Below, in pieces: positions 50,101 to 58,543 of a stretch of 64,000 nucleotides of DNA; the stretch's first letter is position 1; every line of letters begins with the position of its first letter. Both the position numbers and the translations under genes were made by a program. Source of the DNA: Amnibacterium sp. CER49 (GTDB lineage: Bacteria > Actinomycetota > Actinomycetes > Actinomycetales > Microbacteriaceae); the NCBI RefSeq assembly GCF_029846255.1, contig NZ_JARVWQ010000001.1, positions 496,001-560,000 on the forward strand, written 5' to 3'. A model generated the notes under the pieces. That model made no database searches and was not told where the DNA came from. It saw only the letters and a list, made by a program, of their open reading frames with translations.

Positions 50101-50464
50101 CGACGAGTGCCGGCTTGACGACGTTGTTTCGATAGAAGAGGTCGTAGTCGAGGGACTTGTCGTAGGCGATGTGAACGCGGCCACCCAGCTCCGGAAGGAT
50201 GAGGAGACGGAGCCAGTGGTTCTCGAGATGGACCCCTCGCCACGCGCGTGGCTGCTTCTCGACCTCGACGCGGTCGTGGAACGGCAGCGGGAAGACCTTG
50301 CCGGACGACCCCTGGTACACGCGGGCGTCGAGGAACTGCGGATATCCGTCAGGCGCTGCCACATCGTATGTGTCGATCAGCAGGGGTTCGAACCAGCACT
50401 TGACGGGCAGCTCTGCTTGATCCGCAGGCGCGGAAGGAAGGATGATTCTCGACTCGTCGCTCAA
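47156..50464 (-). CDS. DUF5107 and TPR-repeat protein (1102 residues)
   Basis: A large cytoplasmic protein, no signal peptide. Residues about 30-330 match DUF5107, an aldose-epimerase-like carbohydrate-binding fold (WRGVHLENHWLRLLILPELG, ISGGVEFNWPQHHRPATF). The remainder is built of tetratricopeptide repeats (for example NLAIGTLHYGAAQYAEAIEY, AHYRLGLALRRAGQDRQARR). Family members occur in sugar-catabolism clusters but have no settled activity. TTG start at 50464 is tentative. Last gene of the island operon, its stop abutting the tRNA fragment. Confidence 0.8.
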   Translation of the reverse strand: MSDESRIILPSAPADQAELPVKCWFEPLLIDTYDVAAPDGYPQFLDARVYQGSSGKVFPLPFHDRVEVEKQPRAWRGVHLENHWLRLLILPELGGRVHIAYDKSLDYDLFYRNNVVKPALVGLTGPWISGGVEFNWPQHHRPATFLPTEVAIEREEDGSVTVWCSDHDPFARMKGMHGIRLRPDSSAIEARVRLFNRSEETQTFLWWANAAAAVNDEYQSFFPTDVHHVADHAKRAVVEFPRVRGHYYGVDYVARMDAAHPDGDRIDWYRNIPVPTSYMVTQTADSFFGGYDHGREAGFVHWADRAISPGKKQWTWGNAPFGRAWDANLTDSDGPYVELMAGVFTDNQPDFSFLAPGETKSFSQFWYPISRIGPAMQASREAAIRVEAIEPKRIRVGVATSIVAQGLSIVFRAASGALLGSLQADSAPGAPVVADWNLPHGVEPAELAVEVRHGGRTLVRHAWRPSRDDENDDEPLRAVAPPAPQEVGSVEELYLIGQYLKQYRHATRSPEPYWREALRRDPGDVRSNLAIGTLHYGAAQYAEAIEYLQRAVDRETRWVPNPADGEAHYRLGLALRRAGQDRQARRAFEKATWNAAQAVPAHLALARALAPTDPASALEHARHAMRRDVENLQVRDVLVVLLRRLGSVREAERLLAETLRLDPLDVWARHLDGQQASDDSTAVLDLALEYASIGQSDEAITLLEQAESLAKSRPAGQVNVGPLAALHRAALALGAGETAAARAAMADAATQDPTHALPSRLDDVDALEAVLAFDPDQPIAQAMLGSWYFDRGRIVDAVEAWRRGIDADPDGPLVALLHRNLGIAAYNHDQDAAEAVVRFDAARAAHRNDARLLYEADQLASRTGVRDESRLKRLDEQPDLVASRDDLVVERARLLIAVGQPEAAQNLLLSRQFQPWEGGEGVVLAAWDKAALEIARRALQDGEATTAVDAIEGALNPPANLGEARHFLATTADLHLALGDAYLALGRPDDAREAWESAAAASGDFTDMAPGTFTERSAWSIAALQRLGRSDEAINQLERLDDHIAREAARPAVIDFFATSLPSMLLFRDNPAEERDAHVARLRTLRNELANQIAAAQHDSDR

Positions 50465-50657
50465 CAGGGCCTCACTTCAAGAATGCGATCCGTGGCTGCG
50501 GCTGGAGTCTCCCTGGCGCCTGCCGCAGTTCGATTCCTGACCCGACGCAGTCGGTCGGTGTCTGCGGGGCAGAAGGATGACGTCCTCCTCGGCGTCGGAT
50601 CCCCGGCGGTGCTCCGGCTCGTCGATCGTGTCGATGTCGAGGAGGACGCGGGCATCG

Positions 50658-51338
50658 CTACCCGGGTTCCACAGCCGCCCGCAGAACCGCGGAGAGGTCG
50701 GTCGCCTCGAGCCCGGGGGCCGCGAGCCCGGGGGCCGCGAGAAGTACCCGGGCCAGCTCCTGGGGGTCCCGCAGCGCGGACCCGACCGCGACAGCGCGCG
50801 CTCCTGCCGCGAGGAAGTCCGATGCATTACGTGCATCGATGCCTCCCGTCGCCACGAAGCGGGCCGCGGGGAACGGTCCCTGCATCGCTCGAATCCATTC
50901 GGTGCCGAGCACAGAGGCCGGGAATGCCTTCACCCACCGGAGCCCGAGGCCGAACGCCAGCTGAAGGTCGGTCGGAGTCGCGACTCCTGGAAGGATCGGG
51001 ATACCGCGTGCGAGCGACTCGGTCACGACCACGGCGTCGATACCTGGAGACACCACGAACTGTGCGCCGATCCGTTCAGCGGCCCGCAGTTCTTCGAGAC
51101 CGATCACCGTGCCCACGCCGAGCGCTCGGTCGGGCCGCGCGTCTCGGGCGGCCCTGAAGCTGGCGACATCCTCCGCCGTCTGGATGGGCACCTCCACGAG
51201 GGTGATACCGAGCTCCCACGCCGCCACGGCGAGCTCCACGCTTCTTGCGGGTCCCTGACCACGCAGGATGGCCATGAGCGGTATCGCTTGCAACATGCGG
51301 TCGAACCATTCGTTCGACTCGTCCGGGGTGATCGTCAT
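50658..51338 (-). CDS. KDPG/KHG-type aldolase
   Basis: A 226-residue class I aldolase that cleaves 2-keto-3-deoxy-6-phosphogluconate or a relative into pyruvate and an aldehyde phosphate. MAILRGQGPARSVEL is the standard start; LVEVPIQTAEDVAS contains the catalytic Glu, and RWVKAFPASVLGTEWI the Schiff-base Lys. An Ala/Pro/Gly repeat (AAPGLAAPGLE) near the end is unusual. ATG overlaps the kinase stop by ATGA, so kinase and aldolase are made together. Confidence 0.88.
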   Translation of the reverse strand: MTITPDESNEWFDRMLQAIPLMAILRGQGPARSVELAVAAWELGITLVEVPIQTAEDVASFRAARDARPDRALGVGTVIGLEELRAAERIGAQFVVSPGIDAVVVTESLARGIPILPGVATPTDLQLAFGLGLRWVKAFPASVLGTEWIRAMQGPFPAARFVATGGIDARNASDFLAAGARAVAVGSALRDPQELARVLLAAPGLAAPGLEATDLSAVLRAAVEPG

Positions 51339-52228
51339 GGCGTCGGCACGTCGAACACGGTGGACATGGCCAGCGCCGCGACCGAGTGCCCGGTCGTCAT
51401 GCGATCCGCAGACGGCGAGCCGGCCAGCCACGCGGACAGGTAGCCTGCCGCGAACGCGTCCCCAGCTCCCACCTGCTCGACGACCTCGATGACCGGTGCC
51501 GGGACGAAGGTGGACTCCGCGCCCAGGTACTCCGTGGCCCCGACCGCTCCGTCCTTCACGATGACGGTGTGCGGTCCGCCGAGCAGGCTTCGGATCGAAT
51601 CGGGGTCGTCGGTCGCCCAGAGCGCTGCCGCCTCATCCCGGCCCACGAACACGATGTCGGCGGCGCGCGCGAGCCGGAGCAGCACGGCAGCCGCTCGGTC
51701 GGCGGGCCAGAGCCGAGGACGGAAGTTCACGTCGAACGAAACCGTCGTGCCGCACGAACGGGCGCGCGAGACGATCGCATCGGCGAGCTTCGCGCAGCCC
51801 GGAGCGAGCGCGGGCGTGACGCCGGAGAGGTGCACAACGCGGGCATCCGCAAGCGGCAGGAGTTTCGCGAAGCCTGCGCCCAGCTGTGATGCGGCAGAAC
51901 CGCGTCGGTAGTAGGAGACGACGGAGCCGCCCGGGTGCGGGTCCTTGAACATGACGCCGGTCGGGGCGGCGCTGGCCGGAGCGGCGAACACCGTGACGCC
52001 GGCCGCCTCGAGGCGGCGGCGCACGCGGAAGCCGAGCGCGTCGTCGCCGAGTCCACCGGCCCAGCCGACGGGCCGCCCAAGGGCAGCGAGGTGCAGCGCC
52101 ACGTTCGACTCCGCGCCCGCCACGTCCGCTCGGAACGTGTCGGCGTCCGACAGCCGCCCCTCCGGCGTGATCAGCACCATGGCCTCGCCGACCGCGAGCA
52201 CGTCGAACTGGCGGTCGCCTGAGATCAC
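51335..52228 (-). CDS. PfkB family sugar kinase, 2-keto-3-deoxygluconate kinase-like
   Basis: A 297-residue ribokinase-fold kinase. N-terminal FDVLAVGEAMVLITP, GAESNVALHLAALGRPVGWA, and the C-terminal PfkB signature VEQVGAGDAFAAGYLSAWLA with catalytic Asp. KDG kinases share this start. It lies directly before a KDPG-type aldolase, which makes phosphorylation of a 2-keto-3-deoxy acid likely. GTG overlaps the lactonase stop (GTGA). Confidence 0.87.
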   Translation of the reverse strand: MISGDRQFDVLAVGEAMVLITPEGRLSDADTFRADVAGAESNVALHLAALGRPVGWAGGLGDDALGFRVRRRLEAAGVTVFAAPASAAPTGVMFKDPHPGGSVVSYYRRGSAASQLGAGFAKLLPLADARVVHLSGVTPALAPGCAKLADAIVSRARSCGTTVSFDVNFRPRLWPADRAAAVLLRLARAADIVFVGRDEAAALWATDDPDSIRSLLGGPHTVIVKDGAVGATEYLGAESTFVPAPVIEVVEQVGAGDAFAAGYLSAWLAGSPSADRMTTGHSVAALAMSTVFDVPTP

Positions 52229-53097
52229 GGGACGACCTCCTCGCGAACCCACGCCGTCGCCGGCGGCGCCCCGACTCCGACGTCGACGACCATGAGGGCC
52301 CCGTCCTCCCCGCCCGGGTCAGCGAGACCTTGGCGAGCCGAGGTGATGACCGCCGCTTGCCGTCCCTCCCAGGGCATCAGGCACACCGAGGTGGGCTGGG
52401 AGGCCGGCAGCCGGATGCTGTGCATCAGCCGGCCGTCGGTGTCGTAGCGGTCGACTCGGCCGGCCCCCCATATCGCGACCCACAGCGTCCCCTCCTCATC
52501 GACCGTCATCCCGTCGGGATAGCCGCCGTGGACCGTCGCGAACGGCTCGAACCCGTGCGGTCGCCCGTCGTGCCCCAACCGCCCCGTCCAGATCCTGTAC
52601 TCGGTGGTGTCGGCGAGGAAGAATCGCCCGTCGGGCGTGAAGGCCGGCCCGTTCGGGCACACGATCCCCTGGCGGAGGGTCACCGGACCGTCGGGCCCGA
52701 ACCGGTGGACCGCACCGACGGGCTCAGCCCCTTCGGTGGGCATGGCGCCGACCCACAGGCCGCCGTACGGGTCGACGCAGGCGTCGTTCACTCGAAGTCC
52801 GGCGCGCGCGCCCGGCAAGGGCGACCGAGCGATGCGCTCCTCGGGTCCACTCCCCCGTTCGGCGACGGTGATGGACATGCCCTCGGCCACCGCCAGAAGG
52901 TCCGCACGACCGGCGACCGGGGCGATGGCGCCGAGCGGCTCGGACGACGCGACCTCGAGGCGAGGACCATCGCCCGCCCAGGAGTAGGCGTGACCGGCGA
53001 GGATGTCGACGTAGTGAAGCCTGCCGTCGATCCAGCGGGCTCCCTCACCGAGCTCGTACCGCTGGCCGCCCAGCACGTGCAGCTCCAGCGTGGTCAT
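52225..53097 (-). CDS. SMP-30/gluconolactonase family protein
   Basis: A 290-residue six-bladed beta-propeller lactonase. The metal ligands are in ELGEGARWIDGRLHYVDI (Glu), CPNGPAFTPDGRFFLADT (Asn) and GGYPDGMTVDEEGTLWVAIW (Asp), with VNDACVDPYGGLWVGAM between. It would open a sugar lactone produced by one of the island dehydrogenases. ATGA overlap with the DHDPS-family gene. Confidence 0.88.
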   Translation of the reverse strand: MTTLELHVLGGQRYELGEGARWIDGRLHYVDILAGHAYSWAGDGPRLEVASSEPLGAIAPVAGRADLLAVAEGMSITVAERGSGPEERIARSPLPGARAGLRVNDACVDPYGGLWVGAMPTEGAEPVGAVHRFGPDGPVTLRQGIVCPNGPAFTPDGRFFLADTTEYRIWTGRLGHDGRPHGFEPFATVHGGYPDGMTVDEEGTLWVAIWGAGRVDRYDTDGRLMHSIRLPASQPTSVCLMPWEGRQAAVITSARQGLADPGGEDGALMVVDVGVGAPPATAWVREEVVP

Positions 53098-54074
53098 GCC
53101 GTCCTCCCGGTGGCCGGCACCTCGGAGGCGCGAGGGTCGTACCCACTGCGCGAGACCACGCGATCCAGGCGGTCGAACAGGCGGTCGATCTCCTCGCGCG
53201 ACTCGCGATCGATGCTGTAGTTCACCGGCCCGCGCTGCCGCCCGTCGGGGAGCACGCCCTGCTTCACCAGCAGGTACTTCTCGATGGCCACGTAGGCGTC
53301 CAGGCCGCTCTGCATGATGACGATTCCCGAGAGCGCTCCGATCACGTCGTAAGCCACCTCGTCGTCGCCGGCGACCAGCGCATCCCAGGCGGCCCGGATC
53401 GCCCAGACGAGATCGACCGACGGCATCGTCCCCGCGATGCCACGATGGAAGTTGTCGACGAGAGCGATGCCTCCGCTGCCTTCGAAGAGCGGAACCTTGC
53501 CCCGGACGGCGTCACGCATCCGGCTCAGGTTCGGACCGAGAGGCTCCGCCTCGGGCTTGGCCATCACGCGGGGCCCGAACCCGTCACTCAGCCGCACGAT
53601 GACGGACGTGCTCATCGGGCGGCCGACGTAGCCGCTCGCGTCCTGAACGACGAGCGGAACGGTGGTGGCGTCCAGGATCGCCGAGAAGTACTCGACGTGG
53701 GCGTCCTCTCCGACCGCGACGTGCAGCGGGGGAATGGCCATGAGCGCCGCGGCGCCGCGGGACTCGGCGTTCACGGCCGCCTCGACGGCACGCGCGGTGC
53801 TCTCGCCTCCGCAGCTCGCCACCGCCGGCAAGGGGCCGAGGCACTCGACCACGGCCTCCGTGAGCTCGTTCCGTTCCAGGTCCGAGAGCCGGAGCACCTC
53901 CGACACCATGCCGATCGTGATCCCGTCGGCGCCGTGCCCGACCGCCCAGCGGATCTCCTCGGCGGCCGCGGTGAGGTCGAGCCGGTCCTCGGCGGTGAAC
54001 GGTGTCTGGAGCACTGGGAGCACCCCGGATAGAACTGCTGCTTCGGACACTTCTCTCTCGCTTTCCATCATCAC
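53094..54074 (-). CDS. Dihydrodipicolinate synthase family lyase/dehydratase
   Basis: A 326-residue class I aldolase-fold enzyme. Family features: VLPVLQTPFTAEDRLDLTAA at the start, GHGADGITIGMVSEVLRLSD, VVQDASGYVGRPMSTS and the likely Schiff-base Lys in PRVMAKPEAEPLGPN. Members act on 2-keto acids (KdgD-like dehydratase or aldolase). In this operon a sugar-acid lyase or dehydratase is more likely than lysine synthesis. Start uncertain among GTG 54074, ATG 54071 and ATG 54068. Confidence 0.82.
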   Translation of the reverse strand: MMMESEREVSEAAVLSGVLPVLQTPFTAEDRLDLTAAAEEIRWAVGHGADGITIGMVSEVLRLSDLERNELTEAVVECLGPLPAVASCGGESTARAVEAAVNAESRGAAALMAIPPLHVAVGEDAHVEYFSAILDATTVPLVVQDASGYVGRPMSTSVIVRLSDGFGPRVMAKPEAEPLGPNLSRMRDAVRGKVPLFEGSGGIALVDNFHRGIAGTMPSVDLVWAIRAAWDALVAGDDEVAYDVIGALSGIVIMQSGLDAYVAIEKYLLVKQGVLPDGRQRGPVNYSIDRESREEIDRLFDRLDRVVSRSGYDPRASEVPATGRTA

Positions 54075-54137
54075 GAACGACCTACGATCGGCTCGACGAA
54101 CCGCTCCTCGTCGGGAGGCCCGACCAGGAGATCGAGG

Positions 54138-54374
54138 TCACATCCCATGGGCGCCGGTAGGACGCGCTCGGCGTACAGCCGCGGTGATCCGCGCCGGTAC
54201 GGGGGATCTGCTGGTAGCCCAGGCCTGTGGGCGGCGTGCCAGGACTTCCGTGGCGACCTCGATGTCCAGCCGTCCGCTCGGCAGGTCGAGCGCGCCCACG
54301 TTCCCGTCCTCCAGCAACGGGGCCCGGTGCAGGAGCGCTACCTCGTCGCGGACGAACCGGGCGTCACTGCGCAC
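54138..54374 (-). CDS. Possible 78-residue ORF or gene remnant
   Basis: GTG 54374 overlaps the end of the ceramidase-like gene. The first 50 codons look coding (VRSDARFVRDEVALLHRAPL, then GALDLPSGRLDIEVATEVLA); the last 25 are poor and Arg/Pro-rich. No family recognised. It could be a small protein or the stump of a deleted gene between two island cistrons. Confidence 0.35.
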   Translation of the reverse strand: MRSDARFVRDEVALLHRAPLLEDGNVGALDLPSGRLDIEVATEVLARRPQAWATSRSPVPARITAAVRRARPTGAHGM

Positions 54375-55731
54375 CGGTGACCTCGTCGGAGGCGAAGACG
54401 GCATCCAGCCGCCGAGCTGCGGCATCCGTCAGGCGTTCGAGGCTCCCCGGCCCGACAAGGGTCTGCCAGACGGGGTACTTCTGAGTTCGGTAGTCGCTCG
54501 CCGCCGGCAGGTAGACGAAGCCAGGTCCGTTGGTGCAGTTCATCACCACGACGGCCTGGTCGGAGTGGGCCTCGCGGAGGCTCCGTTGGAAGGCGGAGTA
54601 CGCCTCCCCCGGGTGCGCGACGATGGCGGCGTCACCGAGCCGCCACACCCACAACGGGTGCACGCCACGTCCGTCGCGGACGTACTCGGCGGACAGGAGG
54701 CTCTTGCGGAGCGCACGCTCTCGAGTCACCACATCGTCGGTGTCCGGCACCCGCGCCGACGCGAGCTCGAGGTCGATCTCCTCACGGCTGAACCGAACCG
54801 TCGGATCGGGGGCGAACGGGGCGCTGGCCCACAGCCCGAGCGGTGCTCCGGACTCCACGACCCCGTCCCGCATCAGTCGGGCTGCGGGGGCCGGGAGCCC
54901 GTGAAGAACGCTGAGCACGGCGTGACCGAGCTGACGCCCGTTCGCATCGGCGACCGCCGTGTCACCGGTTGCCTGGTCACGGGGAGATTGGTCGCCAGAC
55001 GCCCCTTGCAGGAAAAGGCACGGCGCCCCGCTCGCCTGCTCGACGACCTCGCGCGCGGCCCCGACCCAGTCGGGAGAGGTGAGCGTGTTCGGGTAGGAAA
55101 GCGTCGTCGGGTGGCAGGCGTAGTTCACGATGACCGCGAGCACTCCTCCGTCGGAGTCCGTCACGCGTCCGACGACGACGGTCCCGTCCGCTTCACGGTT
55201 CGGGTTGAACGCGATCACCTCGCGGTCACCGGCCGGAAGGTCACGGTTCACCGCGAGACCGCACCAGCCTCGGCCCCAGGTCACGACGCTCGGGACCGCT
55301 CCCGCAAACGCTTCCCGGACGGTGCTCGCGACGGTGTCGGCCAATCCGTTCAGGTAGTCCTCGACGAGCGTCGCCGCCTCGCTGTCCGGCTCCGGATGCA
55401 GGTACGGCCCCGCATGGGTGTGCGTGAGGTGCAGGAGCAGTTCGAGGTCGCTCAAGCCGCTCGCCGAGAGCACCCGCTCCCGCACGCGTCGCTCATCCGC
55501 CCCGGTACGCCACCATCCGAGGTCCAGCGAGACGACCGCTCCACGACTGCCATCCCCGGCGACGATCGCCCAGACGGTGACGGTGAGCGGGCGATGGACA
55601 CCCGAGCTCACCTGCGACCTCGCCGCGGCCCAGTTCCGCGTGGGGGTCCCGACCGGTGGCGTGATGTCGGCACGCGCGACTCCACTCGCCAGTCTCGACG
55701 ACGGCGGCCGCCACTCGCCCGGCTCCGACAC
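54364..55731 (-). CDS. Neutral/alkaline non-lysosomal ceramidase-like hydrolase
   Basis: A 455-residue protein similar to the N-terminal domain of neutral ceramidases (PF04734). The start ASGVARADITPPVGTPTRNW and LLLHLTHTHAGPYLHPEPDS (zinc His residues) are typical, as are VIVNYACHPTTLSYPNTLTS and LFLQGASGDQSPRD. No signal peptide, so a cytoplasmic amidase/esterase is likelier than a real ceramidase. GTG 55731 with GGGAGGA 6-7 nt upstream. A LacI-type operator (55758) overlaps its promoter. Confidence 0.82.
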   Translation of the reverse strand: MSEPGEWRPPSSRLASGVARADITPPVGTPTRNWAAARSQVSSGVHRPLTVTVWAIVAGDGSRGAVVSLDLGWWRTGADERRVRERVLSASGLSDLELLLHLTHTHAGPYLHPEPDSEAATLVEDYLNGLADTVASTVREAFAGAVPSVVTWGRGWCGLAVNRDLPAGDREVIAFNPNREADGTVVVGRVTDSDGGVLAVIVNYACHPTTLSYPNTLTSPDWVGAAREVVEQASGAPCLFLQGASGDQSPRDQATGDTAVADANGRQLGHAVLSVLHGLPAPAARLMRDGVVESGAPLGLWASAPFAPDPTVRFSREEIDLELASARVPDTDDVVTRERALRKSLLSAEYVRDGRGVHPLWVWRLGDAAIVAHPGEAYSAFQRSLREAHSDQAVVVMNCTNGPGFVYLPAASDYRTQKYPVWQTLVGPGSLERLTDAAARRLDAVFASDEVTGAQ

Positions 55732-55757
55732 CACTGTCCTCCCCCTCGCCTCGGGTA

Positions 55758-55773
55758 GGTTGAACGTTACACT
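55758..55773. promoter_or_regulatory. LacI-type operator in the divergent ceramidase-like/SDR promoter
   Basis: GGTTGAACGTTACACT, 13 of 16 bases shared with the palindrome at 60724. On the minus strand it is overlapped by TAGTGT (55769-55774), a good -10 for the ceramidase-like gene; on the plus strand TACACT (55768-55773) could be the -10 of the SDR gene. One bound repressor would block both. Confidence 0.65.
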
Positions 55774-55823
55774 AGGCAGCACCCGGCGCACGCCAGACGG
55801 CGCCCCGAGCTCGAGGAACGACG

Positions 55824-56693
55824 ATGGATCACGCCCCTAGAGGACTTTCGAACTTCTCGCTCGAGGGCTTGCGCGCCGTGGTCACGGGTGGCGGAGGCGG
55901 GATCGGCACCGCCCTCGTGACGGAGCTGCTGGCCTGCGGTGCCGACGTGGCCGTCATCGAGCATCCCGCACGCCCCGAGACCCCGGCGCTTCGACGTGCT
56001 GCCGAATCCCTTGGCCGGCGTCTCCACTGGTTCAGCGCGGATCTCGCTTCCCTCGACGAGTTGGACACGGTGGTCGACACGATCTGGACCGAGCTGGGCG
56101 GCTTCGACATCCTTGTGAACAACGCCGGCATATCCACCCTCGCCTGGTATTCGGATCACGATCTCCAGACGTGGCGGCGCACCCTCGCGGTCAATCTCGA
56201 CGCACCGTTTCTGCTATCCCGCGCCACCGGCACCCGCATGATCGGCGAGGGGCGCCGTGGTCGGATCATCATGATCTCGTCCAAGAACGGCCAGGTCGCC
56301 GAGCAGGGCCTGATCGCCTACAACGTCTCGAAGGCCGGGCTCGAGATGCTCGCGCAGAGCCTCGCCGTCGAGCTCGGCCCCTTCGGGATCACCGTCAACT
56401 CCGTCTGTCCCGGGATGATCGAGACCGGAATGGCCGACGACTTCTCGCTCGACTGGCCCGCCTTCCGTCAGTACTACGAGGAGCACATCCCCCTCGGCGG
56501 CGCATTCGCAGACCCCGTCGACGTGGCAGGCGCCGTCGTGCTGCTCTCATCCCCTGCAGGGTCCTACATCACCGGGCAGAGCCTCGTCGTCGACGGCGGC
56601 GTCCTGGCGCAGCAGCTCCCCCGAGCCCGGTTCATGCGGCCGCCGATGCCGGCTCCGGCTGCCGGGCGGGCCCAGGTCGCCGACGGCACGTGA
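55824..56693 (+). CDS. Short-chain dehydrogenase/reductase
   Basis: A 289-residue classical SDR. Cofactor motif VVTGGGGGIGTALVTELLA, then FDILVNNAGISTLAW, catalytic Ser in IIMISSKNGQ and Tyr/Lys in AYNVSKAGLEMLAQ; ends with GSYITGQSLVVDGGV. It probably oxidises or reduces a sugar or sugar-acid hydroxyl. Only plus-strand enzyme of the island; divergent from the ceramidase-like gene across a shared operator. Confidence 0.88.
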   Translation: MDHAPRGLSNFSLEGLRAVVTGGGGGIGTALVTELLACGADVAVIEHPARPETPALRRAAESLGRRLHWFSADLASLDELDTVVDTIWTELGGFDILVNNAGISTLAWYSDHDLQTWRRTLAVNLDAPFLLSRATGTRMIGEGRRGRIIMISSKNGQVAEQGLIAYNVSKAGLEMLAQSLAVELGPFGITVNSVCPGMIETGMADDFSLDWPAFRQYYEEHIPLGGAFADPVDVAGAVVLLSSPAGSYITGQSLVVDGGVLAQQLPRARFMRPPMPAPAAGRAQVADGT

Positions 56694-56725
56694 TCGGGAC
56701 CGGTCCTCCCTCGCCGCACCCCTGA

Positions 56726-56770
56726 CGGACGAGGGGCGGCCCAGGTCGACCTGGACCCGCCCCTCGTCCG
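56726..56770. terminator. Bidirectional terminator
   Basis: Perfect 14-bp inverted repeat CGGACGAGGGGCGG / CCGCCCCTCGTCCG, 17-nt loop that itself contains the palindrome CCAGGTCGACCTGG. It lies between the convergent SDR (+) and ABC permease (-). Confidence 0.75.
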
Positions 56771-56782
56771 CCGGAGCTCCGC

Positions 56783-57610
56783 TTATTTCACGGCACCCAT
56801 GACCAGGCCGCGCCTGATGTAGCCCTGCAACAGGAGGTACAGCAGGATCGGCGCAGCCGCTGCGACCAGCAGACCGGCCATCGTGAGCGGGAAGTCCTGC
56901 GTCGCGAGCCGCTGGCCGAGGGTTGCCACGCCTCCGGTGATCGTCTGGGCGGACCCCTCCTGCAGGAACACGACCGGGATCAGCACGTCGTTCCACCAGG
57001 CGGTCAGGCTGAAGATCGAAGCCGTGACCAGGCCCGGAACGCTGAGCGGCACCACGACACTCGTCATCGTCTTCAGGTAGCCCGCGCCGTCCAGCTTCGC
57101 CGCCTCGATCAGCTCGCTCGGAAGAGCGCGCAGCAGCGCGGTGAGGAGGAAGATCGTGCCGGGAAGTGAGCGAGCCGTCCAGACCCCGATCACCGAGACG
57201 CCGGTGCCCCCGAAGCCGGCTCCGACGAAGAACAGGTAATCCGGGATGAGGATGGCGATGGTCGGGATCCCCATGCTCCCCACCACGAGGCCGAACAGGA
57301 TCCTCCGGCCGGGGAAGGACAGCTTCGCCAACGCATAGCTGATCGGCAGAGCGAGCAACAGGCTCAGCGCAAGAGCCACTCCGGCGTACACACCGGTGTT
57401 GCCGAGCAGGCGGATCAGATCGAAACGGCTGGCGAGCGCCCGATAGTTCTCGAAGTTGAACCAGTTCCTCGGAAGCGCCAGCGGGGAGTCGAAGAACTCG
57501 AACGTCCCTTTCACCGAACCGATCGCCATGAAGAGGATCGGATAGACGGCGAGGAGGGCGAGCAGCGAGAGCAGCCCAACCACGACCACTCGAACGAGCC
57601 GCTGACCCAT
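56783..57610 (-). CDS. Carbohydrate ABC transporter permease (MalG type)
   Basis: A 275-residue six-helix permease. The coupling-loop EAA motif is ELIEAAKLDGAGYLKTMTSV, typical of MalG/CUT1 systems. Ends RGLVMGAVK. ATG directly follows the stop of the first permease without a gap. No ATPase gene is present in the window for this system; CUT1 importers often share the MsmK-type ATPase encoded elsewhere. Confidence 0.9.
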   Translation of the reverse strand: MGQRLVRVVVVGLLSLLALLAVYPILFMAIGSVKGTFEFFDSPLALPRNWFNFENYRALASRFDLIRLLGNTGVYAGVALALSLLLALPISYALAKLSFPGRRILFGLVVGSMGIPTIAILIPDYLFFVGAGFGGTGVSVIGVWTARSLPGTIFLLTALLRALPSELIEAAKLDGAGYLKTMTSVVVPLSVPGLVTASIFSLTAWWNDVLIPVVFLQEGSAQTITGGVATLGQRLATQDFPLTMAGLLVAAAAPILLYLLLQGYIRRGLVMGAVK

Positions 57611-58543
57611 TCAGTCACCCCCCACGCGTCGCAGAATGAGTATCTGGAGAGACGAGAACACGAGCGTTATCACGAGCAGAAGAACCGCCAGCGCCGAGGC
57701 CGAACCCAGGTCACCGTCTTGGAAGGCCTTCTGGTAGACCAGGAAGTCGATGGGGGTCGTCGAACCACCCGGACCTCCCCCGGTGGTCACGTAGACGAGC
57801 GCGAAGAGATCAACCAGGACGAAGATCACGTTGGTCAGCAGGAAGTATCCGACGGTGGGAGTCAGCAGCGGAAGGATCACCTGGAACAGGCGCCGCCACC
57901 ACCCGGCCCCGTCGATCTGCGAGGCCTCGACCACTTCGGATGGGATGGCCGACAGGCCGGCGAGGAAGATGAGCACCCCCTGTCCCAAGGTCTGCCAGTA
58001 GAACGCGCCGACCAGCACTGCCCAAGCCGTACCGGTATGACCGAACCAGTCGGTCTCCAACCCGCTGAGCCCGACCTGGCCGAGAAGCGCGTTCACCGCG
58101 CCCTGCGGGCTGAACAGCACCTTCGCGAGGATCCCGACCACGGCGCTGGACAGGACCGTGGGCAGGTAGTAGACGGACCGGAAGAACCGCCAGCCCGGCA
58201 CCCTCTCCCACAGCACGACCGACGTGATGATGCAGATCAGAAAGATCCCTGGGATCGAGGCCAGGAACACGAGGTTCGTCTGAAAGAGCTGGAGGAGCTG
58301 GCCGCCGGCGAATGCGGAGGCGTAGTTCCCCAGTCCTGTCCAGGTCGAGGTGATGCCGTCCCACTTGGTGAAGCTGTGGGCCACCGTCGACACGACGGGG
58401 ACCCACAGCAGCACCGCCATCACCACGACCGCCGGCACGGCGGTGGCGTAGGCCAGGACCGCCTCGCGCCTCGACAGCCGGCGACGCCGGCTCCCGCTCT
58501 TGACCGCGGGCGCGCCCGACCTCGACAGGAGGGGCGTGGTCAC
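57611..58543 (-). CDS. Carbohydrate ABC transporter permease (MalF type)
   Basis: A 310-residue permease. A basic N-terminus (KSGSRRRRLSRREAVLAYAT) precedes six helices; the coupling loop is EVVEASQIDGAGWWRRLFQV. GTG 58543 overlaps the stop of the binding-protein gene (GTGA). Forms the channel with the MalG-type subunit. Confidence 0.9.
   Translation of the reverse strand: MTTPLLSRSGAPAVKSGSRRRRLSRREAVLAYATAVPAVVVMAVLLWVPVVSTVAHSFTKWDGITSTWTGLGNYASAFAGGQLLQLFQTNLVFLASIPGIFLICIITSVVLWERVPGWRFFRSVYYLPTVLSSAVVGILAKVLFSPQGAVNALLGQVGLSGLETDWFGHTGTAWAVLVGAFYWQTLGQGVLIFLAGLSAIPSEVVEASQIDGAGWWRRLFQVILPLLTPTVGYFLLTNVIFVLVDLFALVYVTTGGGPGGSTTPIDFLVYQKAFQDGDLGSASALAVLLLVITLVFSSLQILILRRVGGD

Noticed and set aside
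54364-55731. Secreted ceramidase virulence factor
   Set aside because: No signal peptide, and its context is a sugar-catabolic regulon; only similarity to the N-terminal ceramidase fold is claimed.
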